Under the pieces are notes generated by a model. It made no database searches. It was not told the origin of the DNA and saw nothing but the letters and a program-made list of their open reading frames with translations. From JAICYJ01 sp035695105 (GTDB lineage: Bacteria > Actinomycetota > Thermoleophilia > Gaiellales > JAICJC01), in the NCBI GenBank assembly GCA_035695105.1, contig DASSEV010000013.1, forward strand, positions 1 to 26,812: a stretch of 26,812 nt of DNA, in the 5' to 3' direction. This document shows positions 1 to 7,190 of the stretch, in pieces (positions within the stretch are counted from its first letter, which is position 1; every line of letters begins with the position of its first letter). Made by a program: the position numbers and the translations under genes.

Positions 1-416
1 CCGAGCCGCCGCTGCACCTCCATCGCGAGCTCGGGCGTGAAGCGGTGCCGCGATCCGTCGTAGACCGACTGGAAGGTCACGCCCTCGTCGTCCACCCGGT
101 CGGCTGTGTGGCGAAGCGAGAACACCTGGAAGCCGCCGGAGTCGGTCAGGATCGGGCGATCCCAGGCCATGAACCGGTGCAGGCCGCCGAGACCCTCGAT
201 CAGCTCGGCGCCCGGCCGGAAGTACAGGTGGTAGGTGTTGCCGAGCACGATCTGGGCGCCCAGGTCGCGCAGCTCCGACGGCAGCACGGCCTTGACCGTC
301 GCCTTCGTCCCCACCGGCATGAACACGGGCGTCTCCACCACGCCGTGCGCCGTCTCGAGCAGGCCCGCCCGGGCATCGCCGTCTCGGGCGACCACCTCGA
401 AGTCGCCGATGCTCAC
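1..416 (-). CDS. tgt: tRNA-guanine transglycosylase, N-terminal part (cut by window edge)
   Basis: Exchanges guanine 34 of GUN-anticodon tRNAs for a 7-deazaguanine base in queuosine synthesis; cytoplasmic. About 138 residues are visible. The family signatures are clear: ETPVFMPVGTKATVKA near the N-terminus, then LGNTYHLYFRPG, and DSGGFQVFSLR, which holds the catalytic-region aspartate of the TIM barrel. The start is GTG at 416-414, overlapping the queA stop codon by four bases (GTGA), so the two queuosine genes are translationally coupled. The rest of the protein, including the zinc site, lies beyond base 1. Identification is secure from motifs and from the queA neighbour; only the length cannot be judged. 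Confidence 0.95.
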   Translation of the reverse strand, partial: MSIGDFEVVARDGDARAGLLETAHGVVETPVFMPVGTKATVKAVLPSELRDLGAQIVLGNTYHLYFRPGAELIEGLGGLHRFMAWDRPILTDSGGFQVFSLRHTADRVDDEGVTFQSVYDGSRHRFTPELAMEVQRRL

Positions 417-1420
417 AGGATCAGGCTGGCGTCGCCGAAGCTGTAGAACCGGTAGCGCTCACGCACCGCCATACGGTACAGGTCGCGGGTCTGTTCCTCG
501 CCCGCAAAGGCCATCACGAGGGCGAGCAGCGTCGAGCGGGGCAGGTGGAAGTTGGTCACCATGGCGCCGGTGGCGGCGAACCGGTGGCCCGGCGTGATCA
601 GCAGGCGCGACCTGCCGCGCAGCGGTCCCCGTGGCTCGCCGAACACCGTCTCCAGGACGCGAACCGTGGTCGTCCCCACCGCCACGATCCGCCGCCGGTC
701 TGCACGTGCCGCCTCGACCGCCGCTGCGGTCGCCTCCGGGACGGCGTACCGCTCCGAGTGGATGTGATGCTCCTCCACCACCTCGGCCGTCAGCGGCCGG
801 AAGGTGTCCAGGCCGACGTCGAGCGTCACCTCCACCACCTCGTTCTCCGCGCGCAGCCGCCGCCACAGCTCGTCGGTGAAGTGCAGCCCGGCCGTCGGGG
901 CCGCCGCCGATCCGGCCTCCCGGGCATAGACGGTCTGGTAGCGGGAGGGGTCGTCGAGCGGCTCGGTGATGTACGGCGGCAGCGGCATCTCGCCCGCCTG
1001 TTCGAGCGCACGCTCGAGCGGCCCGTCGGCCTCCAGCCGGACGCGCGCGCGCCCCTCGCCCAGCCGGTCCTCGATCGTGATGGCAAGCCCGCCCACCTCG
1101 AGGCGCTCGCCGATCCGCAGGCGGCGGTAGGGCCGCACGAGCGCCTGCCACCCACCGCCCGGATCGGGCTCGAGCAGGAGCACCTCCGCCGCCCCGCCGG
1201 TGGCACGGCGCGCCCGGAGCCGCACGGGCAGCACGCGTGTGTCGTTGACGACCACCAGGTCGGACGGATCGAGCTCGTCGGGCAGGTCGCGGAACACGCG
1301 ATGGCGTACCGCGCCGGTCGCCCGCTCGTAGACCAGCAGCCGTGCGCTGTCGCGCGGCTCCGCCGCCCGCTGCGCGATCAGCTCATCAGGCAGGCTGTAA
1401 TCGAGTGCTTCTGCTCGCAT
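413..1420 (-). CDS. queA: S-adenosylmethionine:tRNA ribosyltransferase-isomerase
   Basis: Transfers and isomerises the ribosyl part of AdoMet onto the 7-deazaguanine in tRNA to make epoxyqueuosine. The 335-residue product has the usual family length. Visible motifs are the N-terminal LPDELIAQRAAEPRDSARLL, the VVNDTRVLPVRL strand, PLPPYI, AGSAAAPTAGLHFT and TNFHLPRSTLLALVMAF, all typical of QueA. The ATG at 1420 is chosen because the protein begins MRAEALDYSLP as in relatives; the open frame runs on upstream but that part is the shadow of the Coa1-like gene. Its start lies inside the 3' end of that gene (43-bp overlap) and its stop overlaps the tgt start, so the three genes probably share one transcript. 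Confidence 0.96.
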   Translation of the reverse strand: MRAEALDYSLPDELIAQRAAEPRDSARLLVYERATGAVRHRVFRDLPDELDPSDLVVVNDTRVLPVRLRARRATGGAAEVLLLEPDPGGGWQALVRPYRRLRIGERLEVGGLAITIEDRLGEGRARVRLEADGPLERALEQAGEMPLPPYITEPLDDPSRYQTVYAREAGSAAAPTAGLHFTDELWRRLRAENEVVEVTLDVGLDTFRPLTAEVVEEHHIHSERYAVPEATAAAVEAARADRRRIVAVGTTTVRVLETVFGEPRGPLRGRSRLLITPGHRFAATGAMVTNFHLPRSTLLALVMAFAGEEQTRDLYRMAVRERYRFYSFGDASLIL

Positions 1421-1800
1421 GGCAGCCGGAACTGCTCGCCGTCCACGGTCAGGACGCCATCCGTGACGACCCAGGAGTGCCCGATCTTGACCAGGTTGAG
1501 CGTGACGTGGCCCGATCGCCACTGGCCGTGGACGTCGAAGCTGATCCGTGCGTTGCCGCCGTTGCCGGACTCCGACACCGGGCCGCTCACCCCGAGGCCG
1601 AAGCCCATCACCACGCCCAGCTGCTGCCGCGCCACTCCCGCGTAGTCGGAGTCGCGGAGGTACGAAACCGCCGCCTGAAAAGCGGGGCCCTTCGACACGT
1701 CCTCGACGATGGTCAGGCTGACGGCGCCCGCGGCGATCAGCAGGGCGACGGCGGCGGCGATCAACATCGCCCACTGGCGGTGGCGGCGAACGACGCTCAC
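1378..1800 (-). CDS. Coa1/Tim21-like small membrane protein
   Basis: A 140-residue protein with one N-terminal membrane segment (about residues 11-30) followed by a small domain. The pattern AVSYLRDSDYAGVARQQLG, then GVSGPVSESGNGGNARISFDV, a GHVTLNL strand and a final VVTDGVLTVDG resembles the cytochrome-oxidase assembly factor Coa1 domain found in many bacterial single-pass proteins. In bacteria its job is not established. The start is GTG at 1800; a weak -10-like CACACT lies 7 nt before it. It overlaps queA by 43 bp, an unusually long overlap, so the C-terminal part may differ from relatives. Family assignment is by pattern only and moderately sure. Confidence 0.7.
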   Translation of the reverse strand: MSVVRRHRQWAMLIAAAVALLIAAGAVSLTIVEDVSKGPAFQAAVSYLRDSDYAGVARQQLGVVMGFGLGVSGPVSESGNGGNARISFDVHGQWRSGHVTLNLVKIGHSWVVTDGVLTVDGEQFRLPCEQKHSITACLMS

Positions 1801-1893
1801 GCCGGAGAGTGTGCCATGCGGTGCGGCCTTTCCGCAGCGCAGAACGGGGACGGCCGCGATGCGCGGGCGGCCTCTGGGGGCGACGATTGCATC

Positions 1894-2433
1894 ATGAGCC
1901 AGCTACCCACACTACTCGTCGCATATGCCTCGAAGCACGGTTCCACCCGTGAGGTGGCCGACGCGGTCGCCATTCGCCTGCGGGAGCACGGATGGGACGT
2001 CGACCTCCGTGACGCCGGCGACGCCCCCACCCCCGACGGCTACGACGGCGTGGTGCTCGGAACCGCGCTCTACATGGGCCGGCCCCACAGCGACGCGCGC
2101 AGGTTCCTGCGCCGACATCACGCCGCCCTGGCCACCATGCCCGTCGCGATCTTCGCGATGGGGCCGGGGAAGGCCGAGGAGCACGACCTGGCCGGATCCC
2201 GCGACCAGCTGGACAAGACGCTCGGCCGGTACGACGACGTCGCGCCGGACATCGAGGAGGTGTTCGGCGGAGTGATCGACCCGGCGACGCTGCGGTTTCC
2301 GTTCAACCACATGCCTGCCGCAGACGCCCGCGACTGGGACGCGATCCAGACGTTCGCGGACGGGGTGCACGAGGCGTTCGCGGGAGACCGCTCACCGTCC
2401 GGCGAGGCGGTCGGAGGCGTCGACGAGCGCTGA
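1894..2433 (+). CDS. flavodoxin-domain protein (HemG-like)
   Basis: A 179-residue single-domain flavoprotein. The N-terminal strand-loop-helix LLVAYASKHGSTREVADAVA is the FMN phosphate-binding loop of flavodoxins; GVVLGTALYMGRPHSDARRFLRRH and MPVAIFAMGPG fit the Flavodoxin_5 / menaquinone-dependent protoporphyrinogen-oxidase type (HemG-like), which often has this spacing. No haem genes are nearby, so the substrate is unknown. ATG at 1894 is the first start in front of the motif; a G-rich stretch (TGGGGGCGA) sits about 10-17 nt upstream. It is divergent from the Coa1-like gene and its 3' end overlaps the convergent aminopeptidase by 42 bp. Confidence 0.85.
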   Translation: MSQLPTLLVAYASKHGSTREVADAVAIRLREHGWDVDLRDAGDAPTPDGYDGVVLGTALYMGRPHSDARRFLRRHHAALATMPVAIFAMGPGKAEEHDLAGSRDQLDKTLGRYDDVAPDIEEVFGGVIDPATLRFPFNHMPAADARDWDAIQTFADGVHEAFAGDRSPSGEAVGGVDER

Positions 2434-3351
2434 GGTCATCGGCGGCGCGGCCGGTGAGTGCCCCGCGTCGCCCACGATGACCAGCTCCGAGCTCGGCCAC
2501 CGTCCGTGCAGCTCCCACGCGGCCTCCAGCGGCGACTGGAAGTCGAACCGGGCCTGCACCAGCATGGCCGGCACCCCCGCCAGGAGATCGACGTCGGCGA
2601 GCAGGCGGCCGTCCTCGACGAAGTGGTGGTGGTGCACGTAGTGGGTCACGAGCCGTGCGAACGCCATCGCGAAGCGCTCGTCGCGGAACCGCTCGGCAAG
2701 ACCTTCCCGTGGCGGCCAGTCCGGGGTGGCGGACTCCCACAGGCACCATGCGGACGCAGCACGCCGCCGGACGCCGGGATCCGGGTCTGCGAGCAGCTCA
2801 CGGTACCCGGCCACGGCGTCCCCGCGCAGGTGTGGGGGCAGGCCCTCCAGCAGCCGCTGCCACTGCTCCGGGAAGAACCGGGACGCGCCGCCGCGGAACA
2901 GCCAGTCCTCCTCGCTCCGCCGCCCCGTCGCGATGCCCCACAGGATCATCCCGGACACCCGCTGCGGATGCTGCTCCGCGTAGGCCAGCGCGAGCACGCT
3001 CCCCCACGAGCCGCCCCACACCAGCCAGCGCTCGATCGCCAACTGCTCGCGGAGCCGTTCGATGTCCTCGATCAGGTGCTGCGTCGTGTTCTCGGTGAGA
3101 GACGTGCTGAAGTCGCCCGCGTGCGGGAGGCTGCGGCCGCATCCGCGCTGGTCGAGCAGCACGACGCGATACGCCTCCGGATCGAACAGGCGCCGGTGCC
3201 ACGGCGTGCAGCCCGAACCGGGTCCCCCGTGGAGGACGATTGCCGGCCGGCCGCGCTCGCTGCCGGCCTCCTCCCAGTACACCTGCTGGCCGCCGCCCAC
3301 GTCGAGCATGCCGTGGGCCCGCGGCTCGACGGCCGGGTAGAGCGGCGCCAC
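2392..3351 (-). CDS. pip: prolyl aminopeptidase (proline iminopeptidase)
   Basis: Alpha/beta-hydrolase of peptidase family S33 that removes N-terminal proline from peptides. 319 residues, normal length. It shows LHGGPGSG (oxyanion region, residues 40-47), LLDQRGCGRS (65-74), the nucleophile elbow GGSWGS with Ser115, a lid region with many His residues, and the C-terminal DAGHS carrying the catalytic His. The GTG start at 3351 gives an N-terminus (LYPAVEPRAHGMLDVGGG) that matches the family; it follows the ruvB stop after one base, so the gene is probably carried on the ruv transcript. Its 3' end runs 42 bp into the convergent flavodoxin gene. No signal peptide, so cytoplasmic. Confidence 0.93.
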   Translation of the reverse strand: MAPLYPAVEPRAHGMLDVGGGQQVYWEEAGSERGRPAIVLHGGPGSGCTPWHRRLFDPEAYRVVLLDQRGCGRSLPHAGDFSTSLTENTTQHLIEDIERLREQLAIERWLVWGGSWGSVLALAYAEQHPQRVSGMILWGIATGRRSEEDWLFRGGASRFFPEQWQRLLEGLPPHLRGDAVAGYRELLADPDPGVRRRAASAWCLWESATPDWPPREGLAERFRDERFAMAFARLVTHYVHHHHFVEDGRLLADVDLLAGVPAMLVQARFDFQSPLEAAWELHGRWPSSELVIVGDAGHSPAAPPMTSALVDASDRLAGR

Positions 3352-3352
3352 G

Positions 3353-4378
3353 TCAGAACAGCCGCGGGTCGCGCGCCGGCGCAGGCAGCCCGAGATGCTC
3401 GAACGCCGCCGGCGTGACCACTCGGCCGCGGGGCGTCCGCTGCAGCAGGCCGAGCTGCAGGAGGTACGGCTCGTACACATCCTCGAGCGTGTCCGGCTCC
3501 TCCCCGATGGCGACGGCCAGCGTGGACAGGCCGACCGGCCCGCCACCGAAGGTCGCGGCGACCTGCCGGAGGATCTCCCGGTCGATCCGCTCCAGACCGA
3601 GCGCATCCACCTCGAACAGCTCGAGCGCCTCCGAGGCGATGTCGTGGGTGATCTCGCCCTGGTGCCGCACCTGAGCGAAGTCGCGGACGCGGCGGAGGAT
3701 CCGGTTGGCGACACGCGGCGTCCCCCGCGAGCGGCGGGCGATCTCCTGGCAGCCGCCGCCGTCGATGGCGACGCCGAGGATGCGCGCCGAGCGCCGGACG
3801 ATCTGCTCGATCTCCGGCGGCCGGTAGTGGTCGAGTCGGTGGGTGATGCCGAAGCGGTCGCGCAGCGGCGTGGTCAGCAGGCCGGTGCGCGTGGTCGCGC
3901 CGACCAGCGTGAACGGCGCGAGGTCGAGCCGGATCGAGTGGGCGCCCGGCCCCTGCCCGATCACGATGTCGATGCAGCCGTCCTCCATCGCCGGGTACAG
4001 GAGCTCCTCGATGCTGCGATTGAGCCGGTGGATCTCGTCGATGAAGAGCACGTCGTTCGGCTCGAGGCCGGTCAGGATGGCTGCCATGTCTGCCTTGCGG
4101 TCGACCGCCGGGCCGGAGACGACGCGCAACGCCGAGCTCATCTCGACGGCAATGATGCCCGCGAGCGAGGTCTTGCCCAGCCCCGGGGGACCGGCCAGCA
4201 GCACGTGTTCGCATGGCTCGTTCCGGGCACGGGCTGCGGCCAGGAAGATGGAGAGCTGCTCCTTGACCGCCTCCTGGCCGACGAACTCGGCCAGCCGCCT
4301 GGGCCGCAGCGTCTGGTCGAGCTCCTCCTCACCCGGCGCCAGCAGCGGATCGGGGATGCGGTCCGCCTGCGCGCTCAT
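3353..4378 (-). CDS. ruvB: Holliday junction branch-migration helicase RuvB
   Basis: Hexameric AAA+ motor that drives branch migration with RuvA at Holliday junctions. 341 residues, standard length. Walker A is GPPGLGKT at residues 63-70, Walker B LFIDEIH at 111-117, sensor 1 GATTRTG, arginine-finger region PLRDRFG, and a C-terminal winged-helix domain ending near LGLPAP. The start ATG at 4378 overlaps the ruvA stop (ATGA), so translation is coupled. It is third in ruvC-ruvA-ruvB and followed one base later by the aminopeptidase gene. Confidence 0.99.
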   Translation of the reverse strand: MSAQADRIPDPLLAPGEEELDQTLRPRRLAEFVGQEAVKEQLSIFLAAARARNEPCEHVLLAGPPGLGKTSLAGIIAVEMSSALRVVSGPAVDRKADMAAILTGLEPNDVLFIDEIHRLNRSIEELLYPAMEDGCIDIVIGQGPGAHSIRLDLAPFTLVGATTRTGLLTTPLRDRFGITHRLDHYRPPEIEQIVRRSARILGVAIDGGGCQEIARRSRGTPRVANRILRRVRDFAQVRHQGEITHDIASEALELFEVDALGLERIDREILRQVAATFGGGPVGLSTLAVAIGEEPDTLEDVYEPYLLQLGLLQRTPRGRVVTPAAFEHLGLPAPARDPRLF

Positions 4379-4968
4379 CCGCCCACCCCGGTGGACAGCG
4401 CCTGGCGGATCCGCTCGCCGACCGGCAGGTCCTCGTCGATCCCGCGAAGGGCGGCTTCTGCCTCGGCCACAGACATCCCGAGGTTGACGAGCGCATCGCG
4501 GGCCGCCGTGTGCTCATCCATCGACGCCGCCGGCACCTGCGCCGCCTCACCCTCCTCGACCGGCAGCGCCCCGACCTTGTCCTTGAGGTCGATCACCACC
4601 CGCTCCGCCGTCTTGCGGCCGATGCCGCTGATGCTGGTGAAGAGCGCATGGTCGGCCGTCAGGATCGCGCGGCGGATCTGGTCGGGCGCATAGCCCGACA
4701 CGATCGCAAGCGCCGCCTTGGGGCCGACGCCGGACACGCCCAGCAGGAGCTCGAACAGCTCGCGCTCGGCCGTGGAGGCGAACCCGTAGAGCATGAGCGC
4801 GTCCTCGCGGACGTGCAGGTGGGTGACCAGGGTGATCTCCTCCCCGTCGGGCACCGCGAGCCGCACGGCGGAGCTCGTGGCCGAGAGCAGGTAGCCGACG
4901 CCCTGCACGTCGAGGACGATGCGGCCGTTGCCACGCTCGATGACGCGGCCGCGCAGCGTGGCGATCAT
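4375..4968 (-). CDS. ruvA: Holliday junction DNA-binding protein RuvA
   Basis: Tetrameric junction-binding subunit that loads RuvB. 197 residues. Begins MIATLRGRV, with the OB-fold domain I, two helix-hairpin-helix motifs (GVSGVGPKAALAIVSG and ISGIGRKTAERVVIDLKDK) in domain II, and a C-terminal three-helix domain III (ARDALVNLGMSVAEAEAAL) that contacts RuvB. The ATG at 4968 is chosen over upstream in-frame codons because it gives the family's exact N-terminus and overlaps the ruvC stop by ATGA. Coupled on both sides to ruvC and ruvB. Confidence 0.98.
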   Translation of the reverse strand: MIATLRGRVIERGNGRIVLDVQGVGYLLSATSSAVRLAVPDGEEITLVTHLHVREDALMLYGFASTAERELFELLLGVSGVGPKAALAIVSGYAPDQIRRAILTADHALFTSISGIGRKTAERVVIDLKDKVGALPVEEGEAAQVPAASMDEHTAARDALVNLGMSVAEAEAALRGIDEDLPVGERIRQALSTGVGG

Positions 4969-5462
4969 CGCGCCGCCGCCTCGAGCGCACGGCCGCGGCT
5001 GCGAACCGCATGGCAGATCGCGACGGCCAGTGCATCGGTCTCGTGGTCTGTGAGCCCCTTCATGTCGGACGCGAGCATTGCACCCACCATTCGCTGCACC
5101 TGGCTCTTGTCCGCCCGGCCGTAGCCGCACACGGCGGCCTTTACCTCGGCCGGCGGGTACGCCGACGCCTCGAGGCCGGCCAGCCCGCAGGCGGCCAGCA
5201 CCGCGCCGCGGGCCTGCCCGACGCTGAGGACGGTGCGGGGGTTGGCGCCGATGAAGAGATCCTCCATGGCGACGCCGTCAGGGCTGTGCCGCTCGATCAG
5301 CGCCGCGGCGCGGCGGTGGATCTCAGCCAATCGCGCAGCCGGCGGCGTGCGCGGGCCGGTGACGATCACGCCGTGGTCGACGGCCCGCAGCGTGGACCCC
5401 TCGGCACTGACCACGCCGAAGCCCGTCGAAGCCGTGCCGGGGTCGAATCCGAGCAGGATCAT
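4965..5462 (-). CDS. ruvC: Holliday junction resolvase RuvC
   Basis: Dimeric endonuclease that cuts Holliday junctions. 165 residues, normal length. The RNase H-like active site is complete: Asp7 (GFDPG), Glu67 (MEDLF), and His140/Asp143 in HETDALAVA; His in place of the E. coli Asp138 is known from the Thermus enzyme. ATG at 5462 gives the canonical MILLGFDPGTASTGFG. A -10-like TAGACT ends 7 nt before the ATG, which predicts a leaderless or nearly leaderless mRNA for the ruvCAB-pip run. It is divergent from the DedA gene, separated by the hairpin array. Confidence 0.98.
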   Translation of the reverse strand: MILLGFDPGTASTGFGVVSAEGSTLRAVDHGVIVTGPRTPPAARLAEIHRRAAALIERHSPDGVAMEDLFIGANPRTVLSVGQARGAVLAACGLAGLEASAYPPAEVKAAVCGYGRADKSQVQRMVGAMLASDMKGLTDHETDALAVAICHAVRSRGRALEAAAR

Positions 5463-5469
5463 CGCGCAG

Positions 5470-5475
5470 AGTCTA
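5470..5475 (-). promoter_or_regulatory. -10 element of ruvC (leaderless)
   Basis: On the minus strand TAGACT is followed by 7 nt and then the ruvC ATG. This fits the TANNNT actinobacterial -10 and puts the transcription start at or one base before the start codon. No clear -35 is seen. Confidence 0.55.
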
Positions 5476-5495
5476 CCGCCGGACGCGGACACGAC

Positions 5496-5681
5496 CGAAC
5501 GGGCGTTCGTGGGCACCGACGGGGTCAGGCCTCCGGCCTGACCCCGTTGCCGGGTGCCGCCAGGGGGCGCGCTCAAGGGCGCCCCCGCCTGGCTGTCATC
5601 GAAGACAGCCGAAGCGGTGCCAGGCCGAAGCCCGGCACCTGGCGTTCATCATGAACGGGGTCAGGCCAGCGGCCTGACCCC
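5496..5681. repeat. array of seven short hairpins bounded by a repeated palindrome
   Basis: Consecutive inverted repeats fill this divergent intergenic region: 5496-5509 (CGAACG stem, 2-nt loop); 5521-5545 (GGGGTCAGGCC, loop TCC, perfect 11-bp stem, enlarged by outer GGCACC/GGTGCC arms from 5512); 5563-5586 (GGGGGCGC stem, 8-nt loop); 5591-5610 (GGCTGTC, perfect 7-bp stem); 5616-5639 (GGTGCC plus inner GGC); 5644-5656 (GTTCAT, 1-nt loop); 5657-5681 (again GGGGTCAGGCC, loop AGC, perfect). The first and last large palindromes have identical stems and different loops. This looks like a REP/BIME-type or MITE-like element or a structured RNA, and could separate the ruvC and DedA promoters. Function unknown. 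Confidence 0.8.
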
Positions 5682-5716
5682 ACGCCGCCTGCAATCGAGC
5701 CCGAACCCCCCGCCGG

Positions 5717-5722
5717 TACAGT
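5717..5722 (+). promoter_or_regulatory. -10 element of the DedA gene (leaderless)
   Basis: TACAGT is followed by 7 nt and the ATG at 5730, the same geometry as at ruvC on the other strand. It argues for the ATG at 5730 rather than the GTG at 5721, which lies inside the hexamer. Confidence 0.5.
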
Positions 5723-5729
5723 GCTCCCG

Positions 5730-6437
5730 ATGCCGACCCGCTGGTGGATCCCGCCTGTCCTGCGCCTCGCCGCCGTCCTCGCCGCTGTCGCGTCCGTGGC
5801 CCTGCTGCTCTGGCTGGTGCTCAGCCACGTGAACCTGCCGAGCGCCGGGTCGCTGATCGAGGACTACGGCTATCTCGGAGTCGCCGCCGGCGCGTTCGGC
5901 GACAGCTTCGGCCTGCCCTCCTCCGGCGAGGTCGTCCTGCTGGTCGCGTCGGCCGCGTCCGCCGCCGCCTCCAGCCACTTCAGCCTCCCGGTCGTCATCG
6001 CGGTGGCGTGGGTGTTCGCCGTGCTCGGCGACGCTTGCGCCTACGCCGCCGGCCGGGCGGCGGGGCCGCGCCTGCTGCACCGTCTCGGCATGCGCGAGGA
6101 CAGCTCGGTGCACCGGTTCATGGAGCGGCACGGCACTCGGGCGGTGGTCGTGGGGAGGCTCGTCAGCGGCATCCGGACGAAGCTCGCCATCGTGTCCGGC
6201 AGCACGCGGATGCCGGCCCACCGCTACCTGGCGGCCGATGCGCTCGGCGCCGCGATCTGGGCGCTCCTCGTCGGCCTGCTCGGCTACGCGTTCTCGAGCT
6301 CCGTGCAGTCGCTGGCAGGCCACCTCGGCTCCGCGAGCCACACGCTCGGCGCCCTCGCCGTCACGGCGGCATCCCTCGCAGCGGCCTGGCTGAGCGTCCG
6401 CTACGTCCTGCGGCACCGCCCGCAGGCGGGCGCCTGA
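5730..6437 (+). CDS. DedA-family membrane protein
   Basis: A 235-residue polytopic inner-membrane protein of the DedA/VTT (SNARE-associated) family, members of which act in lipid flipping and envelope homeostasis. Seen here: an N-terminal membrane helix (about residues 9-32), the family loop GYLGVAAGAFGDSFGLPSSGEVVLL with its conserved Glu, a glycine-rich helix with GDACAYAAGRAAG, the basic motif FMERHGTRAVVVGRLVSGIRTKLAIVSGSTRM typical of DedA, and two C-terminal helices. Stops exactly where the convergent yebC stop codon begins, with no gap. Exact substrate cannot be told. Confidence 0.9.
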   Translation: MPTRWWIPPVLRLAAVLAAVASVALLLWLVLSHVNLPSAGSLIEDYGYLGVAAGAFGDSFGLPSSGEVVLLVASAASAAASSHFSLPVVIAVAWVFAVLGDACAYAAGRAAGPRLLHRLGMREDSSVHRFMERHGTRAVVVGRLVSGIRTKLAIVSGSTRMPAHRYLAADALGAAIWALLVGLLGYAFSSSVQSLAGHLGSASHTLGALAVTAASLAAAWLSVRYVLRHRPQAGA

Positions 6438-7190
6438 TCAGCCGGCGACGGCCTCCAGCACCGCGTCCGGGATGTCGAAGTTGGCGTACACATCCTGGAC
6501 GTCGTCGTTCTCCTCCAGCGCGTCGATCAGCCGCAGCAGCTTGCGCGCCGCGTCCTCTTCCAGCGAGACGGTGTTCTTGGGGACGAGCGTCAGCTCAGCC
6601 GAGGTGATGGCGAACCCGTCCCCCTCGAGCGCATCGCGGACGGTGGCCAGATCGGCGGCGTCGGTCGTCACCTGCCAGACGTCGCCATCCAGCTGGGCGT
6701 CCTCTGCTCCGGCGTCGGCCGCCTGCAGGACGATCTCGTCCTCGTCGACGCCATCCGCCGGGATCAGCACCACGCCCTTGCGCTCGAATTGCCAGGCGAC
6801 CGAGCCGGGCGTTCCCAGGCTCGCGTTGTGCTTGGTGAAGATCGACCGGACGTCGGCAGCGGTGCGGTTTCGGTTGTCGGTCAGCGCCTCGACGATGATC
6901 GCGACGCCCTCCGGCCCGTAGCCCTCGTAGGTGATCGAGTCGTAGGCATCCGCCCCCTCGCCGCCTCCGGCGCCGCGCTGGATCGCGCGTTCGATGTTGT
7001 CCTTCGGCATCGAATACGAGCGCGCCTTCGCGATGGCCGCCGCCAGCGAGGCGTTTGACGCCGGGTCGGCGCCGCCCTCCTTGGCCGCCACGATGATTGC
7101 CCGCGACAACTTGGTGAACAGCTTTCCGCGCTTCTTGTCCTCGGCGCCCTTCTTGTGCTTGATCGTCGACCACTTCGAATGCCCGCTCAT
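6438..7190 (-). CDS. yebC: YebC/PmpR-family protein
   Basis: YebC-family protein of 250 residues. Members were described as DNA-binding regulators near ruvC; recent work on the family also implicates it in helping ribosomes through difficult (proline-rich) stretches. The N-terminus MSGHSKWSTIKHKKGAEDKKRGKLFTKL is nearly invariant in the family, as is the central ITYEGYGPEGVAIIVEALTDNRNRT. Its ATG at 7190 overlaps the pdxT stop (ATGA), making it the last gene of pdxS-pdxT-yebC; yebC upstream of ruvC is a common order, but here the DedA gene and the hairpin array intervene. Confidence 0.97.
   Translation of the reverse strand: MSGHSKWSTIKHKKGAEDKKRGKLFTKLSRAIIVAAKEGGADPASNASLAAAIAKARSYSMPKDNIERAIQRGAGGGEGADAYDSITYEGYGPEGVAIIVEALTDNRNRTAADVRSIFTKHNASLGTPGSVAWQFERKGVVLIPADGVDEDEIVLQAADAGAEDAQLDGDVWQVTTDAADLATVRDALEGDGFAITSAELTLVPKNTVSLEEDAARKLLRLIDALEENDDVQDVYANFDIPDAVLEAVAG

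Noticed and set aside
413..1774. A 453-residue QueA with a long N-terminal extension
   Set aside because: Residues before the ATG at 1420 are the shadow of the Coa1-like gene; family members begin at MRAEALDYSLP.
5496..5681. A CRISPR array
   Set aside because: The hairpins are mostly different from each other and there are no regularly spaced identical repeats and spacers.
5721..5729. GTG at 5721 as the DedA start
   Set aside because: It falls inside the TACAGT -10 hexamer; the ATG at 5730 fits the leaderless layout.
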